Source: Ruminococcus sp. UBA4350 (GTDB lineage Bacteria; Bacillota; Clostridia; Oscillospirales; Ruminococcaceae). Taken from it: DNA of 10,417 nucleotides. The notes below the pieces were generated by a model. The model saw only the letters and a list, made by a program, of their open reading frames with translations. It had not been told where the DNA came from and made no database searches. The stretch is taken from contig DGSY01000106.1 of assembly GCA_002394125.1 (NCBI GenBank), forward strand, positions 1 through 10,417. The letters are read 5' to 3'. Positions 1 through 6,007 of this stretch are shown one piece after another (the stretch's first letter is position 1; each line of letters opens with the position of its first letter). The translations under genes and the position numbers were made by a program.

Positions 1-17
1 TAGTTGGGACATCAATA

Positions 18-62
18 TTATACCACATTACGGCGAAAAGCGCAATGAATGCGAAAAATAAA
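18..62. repeat. 45-bp imperfect direct repeat, copy A
   Basis: This copy aligns without gaps to 112-156, with 40 of 45 positions identical by eye. The shared core is GCGCAATGAATGCG within A-rich flanks, and it contains a short CGCA/TGCG dyad. It lies in a gene-free stretch downstream of the adenosyltransferase gene (read on the minus strand). No protein reading across both copies is convincing. It could be the remnant of a dispersed intergenic repeat or a pair of binding sites; the sequence alone does not decide. Confidence 0.6.
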
Positions 63-87
63 ATGGACAGTTCCGCGGCATGATCTC

Positions 88-115
88 ATAACGGAGCCGG
101 GCACTGCCCGGTTAT
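88..115. other. GC-rich hairpin between the direct repeats
   Basis: A perfect 6-bp stem, CCGGGC (97-102) with GCCCGG (106-111), closes on a 3-nt loop, and outer ATAA/TTAT arms could extend it across a 5-nt bulge. There is no T-run directly after it on either strand, so it is not a standard intrinsic terminator. It sits exactly between the two 45-bp repeats and about 70 nt beyond the adenosyltransferase stop, where it might end or stabilise that transcript. Confidence 0.35.
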
Positions 116-156
116 AGCACATTATGAAGAAAAGCGCAATGAATGCGGAAAATAAA
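112..156. repeat. 45-bp imperfect direct repeat, copy B
   Basis: This is the second copy of the repeat at 18-62, with a start-to-start spacing of 94 bp. It ends in an A-run which, read on the minus strand, gives a T-rich tract about 20-30 nt after the adenosyltransferase stop codon. No strong GC stem precedes that tract, so termination here would be weak. Confidence 0.6.
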
Positions 157-178
157 AAAAGTCCAATGGCGGAATGAT

Positions 179-676
179 TCAGTATTCGATCCCGCGCCGT
201 GCGGTCTGTCCCTTCTGAAACGGATGTGCAATGCACTGAAACTCCGTGATATAGTCCGCACACGCCATGAATCGTTCTTCGCGCCTATGTCCTGTTACGA
301 TGATCTCGGTTTCCGGCAGGGCGAGTACCTGCGTGACCAGCTCCGGATCGACGGCCTGTTTCTGTACGGCATCGCTGAGCTCATCCAGCACGAGCAGCTG
401 ATACCGTCCCGCGATCACGCTGCGGAGATTCCTGTTATGTGCAAGGATGACGCGGGCGCGTTCGTCCGGCGTCATCTGACTGAAAAAGCGGATGCCCTCA
501 AAATCACAGGCGAAAACATCGATCCCGCAGTGCCGCAGCAGGACGGTCTCACCGCTTGTACCGTTCTTGAGAAACTGTACCGCTGCACAGCGCAGGCCGT
601 TTCCGGCTGCGCGGATACAGGCACCGACGGCTGCGGAGGTCTTGCCCTTGCCGCTGCCGAAATAATAATGGATCAT
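179..676 (-). CDS. cobO: ATP:cob(I)alamin / cob(I)yrinic acid a,c-diamide adenosyltransferase (CobO/BtuR family)
   Basis: The enzyme transfers the 5'-deoxyadenosyl group of ATP to the cobalt of a reduced corrinoid, the adenosylation step of coenzyme B12 synthesis or salvage in the cytosol. The predicted protein has 165 residues. It opens with the family P-loop GSGKGKT (residues 7-13), followed by a VQFLK motif (33-37), a Walker-B-like LLVLDEL (94-100), a TGH turn (128-130) and the family tail HPF...GIEY (151-165). The start at 676 was chosen because the P-loop then sits right at the N-terminus, as is usual, and AGGCGGTGA lies just upstream; an in-frame ATG at 703 has no clear ribosome site. 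No other cobalamin gene is visible, and the gene diverges from the dGTPase operon. A role in salvaging imported corrinoid is an inference. The reading frame is intact. Confidence 0.93.
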   Translation of the reverse strand: MIHYYFGSGKGKTSAAVGACIRAAGNGLRCAAVQFLKNGTSGETVLLRHCGIDVFACDFEGIRFFSQMTPDERARVILAHNRNLRSVIAGRYQLLVLDELSDAVQKQAVDPELVTQVLALPETEIIVTGHRREERFMACADYITEFQCIAHPFQKGQTARRGIEY

Positions 677-725
677 CACATCACCGCCTGACTGCAATAT
701 CATACCGGATGCAGCAGCGCCGCAT

Positions 726-754
726 CTGCTCTTCTATTATATCAGAAACGCGCT
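726..754 (-). promoter_or_regulatory. Promoter of the adenosyltransferase gene
   Basis: On the minus strand TTGACG (754-749) is followed after 17 nt by TATAAT (731-726), with a TGA extended -10 directly before it. Transcription would start near 719, giving a leader of about 43 nt to the ATG at 676. That leader is too short to hold a cobalamin riboswitch, and no B12-box is seen. Confidence 0.8.
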
Positions 755-852
755 TCTACGTCAACTCCGGAAAAGCTCTGATGAGTTCCACCGTATTTTC
801 CCGCAAATCCACAAAAACGCATCGGCATTCTTGTGCAGATTGCCGAAAATCA

Positions 853-904
853 TTTTTTCGACAGAAAAAAGAGGATTTTCCGCATCTGATAGAGTATATA
901 TCAT
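853..904 (+). promoter_or_regulatory. AT-rich candidate promoter region of the dGTPase-dnaG-rpoD operon
   Basis: This stretch upstream of the dGTPase start holds a perfect 7-bp inverted repeat, TTTTTTC-GACA-GAAAAAA (853-870), and then TA-rich sequence. A possible -10 is TATCAT (899-904) with a poor -35, TTTTCC (876-881); an alternative is TGATAGAGT (887-895). None is near consensus, unlike the other promoters in this window. The assignment rests mainly on position: the operon must start between 755 and 917. Confidence 0.3.
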
Positions 905-932
905 CAGAAATACTGCAAAGGGGGCTTGCCGC

Positions 933-1925
933 ATGACCGTCCGGGAACAGACAGAAGCCTTTGAAAACATGATGCTCAATGAAAAAGCCTGCCATGCTGC
1001 GGAGGCTGTCCGCGACACGGCAGAGGAACCCTGTCCGCTGCGAACTGCGTTTCAGCGCGACCGTGACCGGATCCTGCATTGTACGGCATTCCGGCGGCTG
1101 AAACGAAAGACGCAGGTTTTTTTGTCCCCGATCGGCGATCACTACCGCACGCGCCTGACGCATACGCTGGAGGTCGCGCAGATCGCCCGCACGATCGCAC
1201 GCGCCCTGCGCATGAACGAGGATCTGACCGAAGCGATCGCGCTCGGCCATGATCTCGGCCATTCTCCTTTCGGCCACGCCGGAGAAGCAGCGCTGAACGG
1301 GATCGCGCCGGACGGCTTCCGCCATTATGAGCAGAGCGTCCGCGTGGTGGAATACATCGAAAAATCCGGCAGAGGACTGAACCTGACAAAGCAGGTGCGC
1401 AACGGCTTTCTCTGCCACACCAATATGATTGCGGATACGCTGGAGGGCAATATCGTCCGGCTCGCCGACCGCATTGCGTATATCAATCACGATATCGACG
1501 ATGCGATCCGCGGCGGCATTCTCCGGCCGGAGGAGCTGCCCCGTGAATGCACCGATGTGCTCGGCAATACCAAATCCGAGCGCATCACGGCGATGATCAA
1601 CTCCGTGATCGAGCACGGCGACAGCGAAATGGATATGATGCCGGAGATCCGGCGGGCGCATGACGCGCTGCATCAGTTCATGTATGACCATATCTATTCC
1701 GGCTCTGCCGCAAAATCCGAGGACCACAAGGCGCAGGCACTGATCTGCCGCCTGTATGAATATTATTGCGGGCATCCGGATGAGATGCCGGCGGAATACC
1801 GTGCGCTCGCGGAGCGGTTCACGGTCGCACGCGCCGTCTGCGATTACATCGCGGGCATGAGCGACGATTACGCGATCTGCGACTATGAGCGCCTGTTCAT
1901 TCCGCGCTCATGGGATGTCCGGTAA
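933..1925 (+). CDS. dgt: dGTPase-like HD-domain deoxynucleotide triphosphohydrolase
   Basis: The 330-residue protein belongs to the deoxyguanosinetriphosphate triphosphohydrolase-like HD superfamily, which cleaves dNTPs to nucleoside and triphosphate and helps control the dNTP pool. The metal-binding set is visible: H77 in LTHTLE, H106-D107 in GHDLGHSPFGHAGE, and D179 in VRLADRIAYINHD. The N-terminal RTAFQRDRDRILHCTAFRRLK block is also typical. Length matches the shorter Gram-positive subfamily. The ATG at 933 was chosen because AAAGGGGG (917-924) lies 8 nt upstream; an earlier in-frame ATG at 831 has none and falls in the AT-rich promoter area. The stop is 17 nt before the dnaG start, so the two are very likely co-transcribed, an arrangement known from many Clostridia. 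Actual substrate preference (dGTP or other dNTPs) cannot be read from the sequence. Confidence 0.93.
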   Translation: MTVREQTEAFENMMLNEKACHAAEAVRDTAEEPCPLRTAFQRDRDRILHCTAFRRLKRKTQVFLSPIGDHYRTRLTHTLEVAQIARTIARALRMNEDLTEAIALGHDLGHSPFGHAGEAALNGIAPDGFRHYEQSVRVVEYIEKSGRGLNLTKQVRNGFLCHTNMIADTLEGNIVRLADRIAYINHDIDDAIRGGILRPEELPRECTDVLGNTKSERITAMINSVIEHGDSEMDMMPEIRRAHDALHQFMYDHIYSGSAAKSEDHKAQALICRLYEYYCGHPDEMPAEYRALAERFTVARAVCDYIAGMSDDYAICDYERLFIPRSWDVR

Positions 1926-1930
1926 ACAAA

Positions 1931-1945
1931 GGAGGAAATGCATTG
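1931..1945 (+). promoter_or_regulatory. Ribosome binding site and TTG start codon of dnaG
   Basis: GGAGG (1931-1935) is followed after 7 nt by an in-frame TTG (1943-1945). The ATG at 1938 is in another frame, and the in-frame ATG at 1910 lies inside the dGTPase coding region without a ribosome site. The TTG start also gives the usual DnaG N-terminus, in which a short helix precedes the zinc finger. Confidence 0.85.
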
Positions 1946-3703
1946 CTGCCGAAGGAATTTATCTATCAGCTGAAACAGGCCAATCCAATCGAGCAGGTCA
2001 TGGGCAGCTATGTGCATCTGATCCGTGCGGGCTCGCTGCTGAAATGCCAGTGCCCGTTTCATTCGGAAAAAACACCGTCCTGCGTGGTTTATACCGATAC
2101 GCAGGATCCGCATTTCTATTGCTTCGGCTGCCATGCGGGCGGCGATGTGATCTCGTTCATCCGGCAGATCGAAGGGCTGGAATACATGGATGCCGTGCGG
2201 ATGCTGGCGGAGCGCGCCGGCATGACCGTCCCCTCCGAGGGACGCGACAACGGCGAGGAGCGCCGCAGGATGCGCCTGCTGGAGCTGAACCGCGCTGCCG
2301 CCAATTTCTACTACACACAGCTGACCGGCCAGGACAAGCGCGGCCTGCTCTATCTCAAGGAGCGCGGCCTGAAGCCGGAGATCATCAAAAAATACGGGCT
2401 GGGCTTTGCCGGCGAACGCTGGGACAGCCTGCTCAGCGCCATGCGGAAGCTCGGCTTCACCGATGAGGAGCTGATCGCGGCGAATCTTTGCAGCCGGTCG
2501 CAGAAATCCGGCAATCTCTATGACCGCTTCCGGAACCGCGTCATCTTTCCGATCCTTGATCTGCGCGGGAATGTGATCGCATTCGGCGGCAGAACGATCG
2601 AAAAGGACGGCAATCCGAAGTATCTCAATTCCTCGGACACACCGGTCTTCAAAAAGGGACGCAATCTCTTTTCGATGAATTTTGCGAAGAAATCGCAGTC
2701 AAAGCGGCTGATCCTCGCAGAGGGCTATATGGATGTCATCGCCGTGCATCAGGCGGGCTTTGAGAATGTCGTCGCCTCGCTCGGCACCGCGCTGACGCCC
2801 GATCAGTGCAGGCTGATGCGGCAGTACGCCGAGGAGGTCGTGATCTCCTACGACAGCGATGCCGCCGGACAGAATGCCGCGGTCAAGGCGATCAATCTGC
2901 TGCGCGCCGTCGGTCTGCGCCCGAAGATCCTGCATATGACCGGCGCAAAGGATCCGGATGAATATATCAAGAAGTTCGGCGCACCCTATTTCCGGAAGCT
3001 GCTTGAGGATGCGGACGACGCGATGACCTATGAGCTGCGCCGCTGCCGCGACGGAACGGATATTGCGACCGATGACGGCATGATCACCGCGCTCAAAAAA
3101 TCCGTCACGGTGCTGGCGAATATCGAAAACGAAATGGAACGCGAGGTCTATCTTTCCCGCGTTGCAAAGGAATACGGCATTCAGCCGGAGGTGCTGCGGA
3201 CACAGGTCACGCAGGAGATCCGGCGCCGCAAGCGCGGCGAAATGAAGATGGCATTCCGTGCTGTGCAGGCCGCGCCGCGTGCGCGGGATCCGGTCAATCC
3301 GGAGGCCGGTACGCACCGGAAAGAGGCCCGCGCCGAGGAATATATCCTCTGCTATCTGATCCGGAATCCGGATATGCTGGAGAGCGTGATGCAGCAGATC
3401 CGTCCGGAGGAATTCGTTACGGAATTTCACAGGCGCGTCTATGAGCGGCTCATTGAGAATTATATGCGCGGCTATGAATTCTCAATCTCATTCTTCGATG
3501 ACGATTTCACGCCGGAGGAAACCGGCAGGATCGTCGGGATCCGTGCAAAATATGACAGTCAGGGCATCGAGATCAGCGACAGCAGCATTGCGGACTGCGT
3601 ACAGATCCTGAAGGACAGCTGGGCGGAGGCAACCGTACAGGGCAATCTGAGTGACGACGATCTCGCCGCATTTACACAACGGATGCGGCAGAAGAAAAGG
3701 TAA
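1943..3703 (+). CDS. dnaG: DNA primase DnaG
   Basis: DnaG makes the RNA primers for lagging-strand and replication-fork synthesis and binds the replicative helicase. The 586-residue protein shows the full domain order. The CHC2 zinc finger has C37 and H40 (CPFH) with C60 and C63 (CFGC). The RNA-polymerase core carries RFRNRVIFPI and a FGGRTI block. The TOPRIM fold has EGYMDV (E260) and the metal-binding DSD (D304, D306). A C-terminal region of about 150 residues corresponds to the helicase-binding part and is less conserved. Length fits the bacterial family (about 580-620). The start is TTG, set by a GGAGG site. It follows the dGTPase gene by 17 nt and precedes the first sigma gene by 69 nt, as in the macromolecular-synthesis operon. 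The frame is intact and no key residue is missing. Confidence 0.97.
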   Translation: MLPKEFIYQLKQANPIEQVMGSYVHLIRAGSLLKCQCPFHSEKTPSCVVYTDTQDPHFYCFGCHAGGDVISFIRQIEGLEYMDAVRMLAERAGMTVPSEGRDNGEERRRMRLLELNRAAANFYYTQLTGQDKRGLLYLKERGLKPEIIKKYGLGFAGERWDSLLSAMRKLGFTDEELIAANLCSRSQKSGNLYDRFRNRVIFPILDLRGNVIAFGGRTIEKDGNPKYLNSSDTPVFKKGRNLFSMNFAKKSQSKRLILAEGYMDVIAVHQAGFENVVASLGTALTPDQCRLMRQYAEEVVISYDSDAAGQNAAVKAINLLRAVGLRPKILHMTGAKDPDEYIKKFGAPYFRKLLEDADDAMTYELRRCRDGTDIATDDGMITALKKSVTVLANIENEMEREVYLSRVAKEYGIQPEVLRTQVTQEIRRRKRGEMKMAFRAVQAAPRARDPVNPEAGTHRKEARAEEYILCYLIRNPDMLESVMQQIRPEEFVTEFHRRVYERLIENYMRGYEFSISFFDDDFTPEETGRIVGIRAKYDSQGIEISDSSIADCVQILKDSWAEATVQGNLSDDDLAAFTQRMRQKKR

Positions 3704-3708
3704 ACGGT

Positions 3709-3729
3709 CTGCGCACGGAATGTGCGCAG
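3709..3729 (+). other. Hairpin in the dnaG-sigma gap
   Basis: CTGCGCAC (3709-3716) pairs perfectly with GTGCGCAG (3722-3729) around a GGAAT loop, directly after the dnaG stop codon. The next bases are CAAAAG, with no T-run, so it should not terminate by itself. It may act as a transcript-processing or mRNA-stability element that separates primase and sigma output; in Escherichia coli the dnaG-rpoD junction is known to be processed. The role here is inferred. Confidence 0.6.
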
Positions 3730-3772
3730 CAAAAGTCAATCGGCGCAGAAGCGTCAAGGGAGGAAGCAGAAA

Positions 3773-4825
3773 ATGGCAGATGAAGAAAAGAGACTGACAC
3801 AATTTCTTGAAAAGGCAAAGGCCAGCGGAAAGATCACGCCCGCGGAGATCCAGGAGGCCGCAGAGGCCTTTTCCATGGAGATCGATGCGATCATGGAGCG
3901 CTGCTCCGCGATGCAGATCGAGCTGGCCGAGGACGACGCATCGCTGGAGGATATCAGCGATCCGGCCGTTGCAATGGCGAATGACGAGATCTCGAATGAT
4001 GATTCCGTCAAGATCTACCTCAAGGAGATCGGCAGAGTACCGCTGCTGACGAATGAGGAGGAGACCGAGCTTGCGCGCCGTCTCGCGGAGAATCCCCACG
4101 ATGAGGGCGCAAGACAGCGTCTTGCGGAGGCGAATCTGCGTCTGGTCGTCAGCATCGCAAAGAAATATGTCGGCAGAGGGATGCAGTTCCTCGATCTCAT
4201 TCAGGAAGGCAATATGGGCCTGCTGAAGGCTGTCGATAAATTCGACTATACCAAGGGATTCAAGTTCTCGACCTATGCGACATGGTGGATCCGGCAGGCG
4301 ATCACAAGAGCGCTCGCGGATCAGGCCAGAACGATCCGCATTCCGGTGCATATGGTCGAAAGCATCACGAAGGTCAAGAAGATCTCCACCCAGATCCTGC
4401 ACGAGACCGGACAGGAGGCAAGTCCGGAGGAGATCGCGGGCAAGCTGGAAATGCCGGTCGAAAAGGTGCTGGAGATCATGCGCATCGCACAGGATCCGGT
4501 CTCGCTGGAAACACCGGTCGGCGAGGAGGAGGACAGCCACCTCGGTGACTTCATCCCGGACGATCAGGCACCCTCGCCGGATGAGGCTGCATCGAACGCC
4601 ATGCTCAAGGAGCAGCTCAATGAGGTGCTTTCCACACTGACCGAGCGCGAGGCGAAGGTCATGCGGATGCGCTACGGACTGGAAAACGGCCGTCAGCAGA
4701 CGCTGGAGGATGTCGGCAAGGCGCTGGGCGTTACCCGTGAGCGCATCCGGCAGATCGAGGCCAAGGCGCTCCGCAAGCTCAAACACTACAGCCGCAGCAA
4801 GAAGCTGCAGGGTTATATTGACTGA
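3773..4825 (+). CDS. rpoD: RpoD-type sigma factor, first tandem copy
   Basis: A 350-residue sigma-70 family protein that would direct RNA polymerase to -10/-35 promoters. Regions run in order: an acidic region 1.1-like N-terminus (1-75), region 1.2 (DDSVKIYLKEIG, 77-87), regions 2.1-2.4 (119-195, with FSTYATWWIRQ at 165-175), region 3 (196-270) and region 4 (277-350, with the VTRERIRQIEAKALRKL recognition helix at 320-336). The -10 reading Q175 and T178 and the -35 reading RERIRQ are kept. ATG 3773 follows AAGGGAGGA with suitable spacing. Residues 119-175 are identical to the second copy. It differs from canonical RpoD in region 4: ALGV replaces EFNV before the helix, and Y339 stands where HPSRS normally has proline. 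This makes it the less standard of the pair. It could be an alternative housekeeping (group 2-like) sigma; which copy is essential is not shown. Confidence 0.95.
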   Translation: MADEEKRLTQFLEKAKASGKITPAEIQEAAEAFSMEIDAIMERCSAMQIELAEDDASLEDISDPAVAMANDEISNDDSVKIYLKEIGRVPLLTNEEETELARRLAENPHDEGARQRLAEANLRLVVSIAKKYVGRGMQFLDLIQEGNMGLLKAVDKFDYTKGFKFSTYATWWIRQAITRALADQARTIRIPVHMVESITKVKKISTQILHETGQEASPEEIAGKLEMPVEKVLEIMRIAQDPVSLETPVGEEEDSHLGDFIPDDQAPSPDEAASNAMLKEQLNEVLSTLTEREAKVMRMRYGLENGRQQTLEDVGKALGVTRERIRQIEAKALRKLKHYSRSKKLQGYID

Positions 4826-4860
4826 GCAGCGCCGCAGGATGTTTGGAGGGGAGGATCATT

Positions 4861-5940
4861 ATGGCAACACCTGAACAGCAGCAGAAGGTAGAGCAGCTGC
4901 TTGAACGAATGAAAAACGGCAAGCTGCCGCATCAGAAGCTGGATGCCGCTTTTGCGGAGCTGGAATTCACCGATGAGGAGATCAGCCTGTTTTATGAGCA
5001 GTGCAATGTGATGAATCTGGAGCTTTCCGAGGATGAGGAGCTGGATGACGATATCGAGACCCGGCTTGCGGAGGAGGATGCACTCGCACTCGAAAGCAGC
5101 GGATCGCCCGACGATCCGGTCAAGATCTATCTCAAGGAGATCGGACGGATCCCGCTGCTGAGTGCCGAGGAGGAGACCGAGCTCGCCCGCCGTCTCGCAG
5201 AGAATCCCGACGATCAGGCCGCGAAGAACCGTCTTTCGGAGGCGAATCTCCGTCTCGTTGTCAGCATCGCAAAGAAATATGTCGGCCGCGGAATGCAGTT
5301 CCTTGATCTCATTCAGGAGGGCAATATGGGTCTGCTGAAGGCTGTCGATAAGTTCGATTATACGAAGGGCTTCAAATTCTCGACCTATGCAACATGGTGG
5401 ATCCGCCAGTCGATCACGCGCGCGATCGCGGATCAGGCGCGGACGATCCGCATTCCGGTACATATGGTCGAAACGATCACACGCGTCAAGAAGGCATCGA
5501 GCCAGCTGCTGCATCTGAACGGCAAGGATCCCTCGGAGGAGGATATCGCGGATTTCCTCGATATGCCGCTGGACAAGGTGCGCGAGGTCATGCGGATCGC
5601 GCAGGAGCCGGTCTCGCTGGAAACGCCGATCGGTGAGGAGGAGGACAGCCACCTCGGTGACTTCATTCCGGATAATCATGCGCAGTCGCCGAATGATGCT
5701 GCGAACAATACGATGCTGAAGGAGCAGCTCAATGAGGTGCTGGCGACGCTGACGCCGCGTGAAGCGGATGTGCTGCGGATGCGCTACGGCCTTGACAATG
5801 AGCCGCCGCGCACGCTGGAGGATGTCGGCAAGGCATTCAATGTCACGCGGGAGCGCATCCGGCAGATCGAAGCGAAGGCGCTCCGCAAGCTGCGGCATCC
5901 GAGCCGGAGCAAAAAGGTGCGCGATTACCTCGAACACTGA
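4861..5940 (+). CDS. rpoD: RNA polymerase primary sigma factor RpoD (SigA), second tandem copy
   Basis: A 359-residue sigma-70 protein with the same region order as its upstream neighbour: an acidic region 1.1-like N-terminus (1-83), region 1.2 (DDPVKIYLKEIG, 84-95), region 2 (127-203), region 3 (204-280) and region 4 (285-359). Its region 4 (RTLEDVGKAFNVTRERIRQ, then LRHPSRSKK) matches the canonical primary sigma pattern, so this copy is the better candidate for the housekeeping factor. ATG 4861 follows a long GGAGGGGAGG (4845-4854) with 6-nt spacing, the strongest ribosome site in the operon. It begins 35 nt after the first copy and is the last gene before the terminator. In the 57-residue block identical in both copies (here 127-183), 15 codons differ, all silently. 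That points to an older duplication held by selection on the protein rather than a fresh copy. Confidence 0.97.
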   Translation: MATPEQQQKVEQLLERMKNGKLPHQKLDAAFAELEFTDEEISLFYEQCNVMNLELSEDEELDDDIETRLAEEDALALESSGSPDDPVKIYLKEIGRIPLLSAEEETELARRLAENPDDQAAKNRLSEANLRLVVSIAKKYVGRGMQFLDLIQEGNMGLLKAVDKFDYTKGFKFSTYATWWIRQSITRAIADQARTIRIPVHMVETITRVKKASSQLLHLNGKDPSEEDIADFLDMPLDKVREVMRIAQEPVSLETPIGEEEDSHLGDFIPDNHAQSPNDAANNTMLKEQLNEVLATLTPREADVLRMRYGLDNEPPRTLEDVGKAFNVTRERIRQIEAKALRKLRHPSRSKKVRDYLEH

Positions 5941-5957
5941 GGCGCACGGTACATACG

Positions 5958-5997
5958 AAAAAAGGGAAGGCACCCGAAAAGGTGTCTTCCCTTTTTT
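5958..5997. terminator. Bidirectional intrinsic terminator between converging genes
   Basis: GGGAAGGCACC (5964-5974) pairs with GGTGTCTTCCC (5981-5991) around a CGAAAA loop, with one G-U pair. An A6 run precedes the stem and a T6 run follows it, so it can stop the sigma operon on the plus strand and the DUF2828 gene, which ends at 6008, on the minus strand. Confidence 0.93.
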
Positions 5998-6007
5998 GTA
6001 TGGATAC

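Noticed and set aside
18..263. Minus-strand open frame of 81 codons at the left edge
   Set aside because: It overlaps the end of the adenosyltransferase gene in another frame and is composed largely of the 45-bp repeats; no ribosome site or family was seen.
143..691. Plus-strand open frame opposite the adenosyltransferase gene
   Set aside because: The minus strand has a clear P-loop and family tail, a ribosome site and a promoter; the plus-strand frame has none.
756..1775. Minus-strand open frame (339 codons) opposite the dGTPase gene
   Set aside because: The plus strand encodes a complete HD hydrolase with all metal ligands; the antisense frame has no recognisable domain and covers the promoter region.
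3704..3729. Terminator after dnaG
   Set aside because: The stem is strong, but the following bases are CAAAAG with no T-run, and a sigma gene with a good ribosome site follows.
3488..4786. Long minus-strand open frame (432 codons) opposite the first sigma gene
   Set aside because: It lies antisense to a strongly conserved rpoD-type gene, has a Leu/Arg/Asp/His-rich composition typical of an antisense shadow, and no ribosome site or known domain. A similar frame opposite the second sigma gene is the same effect of shared codon use.
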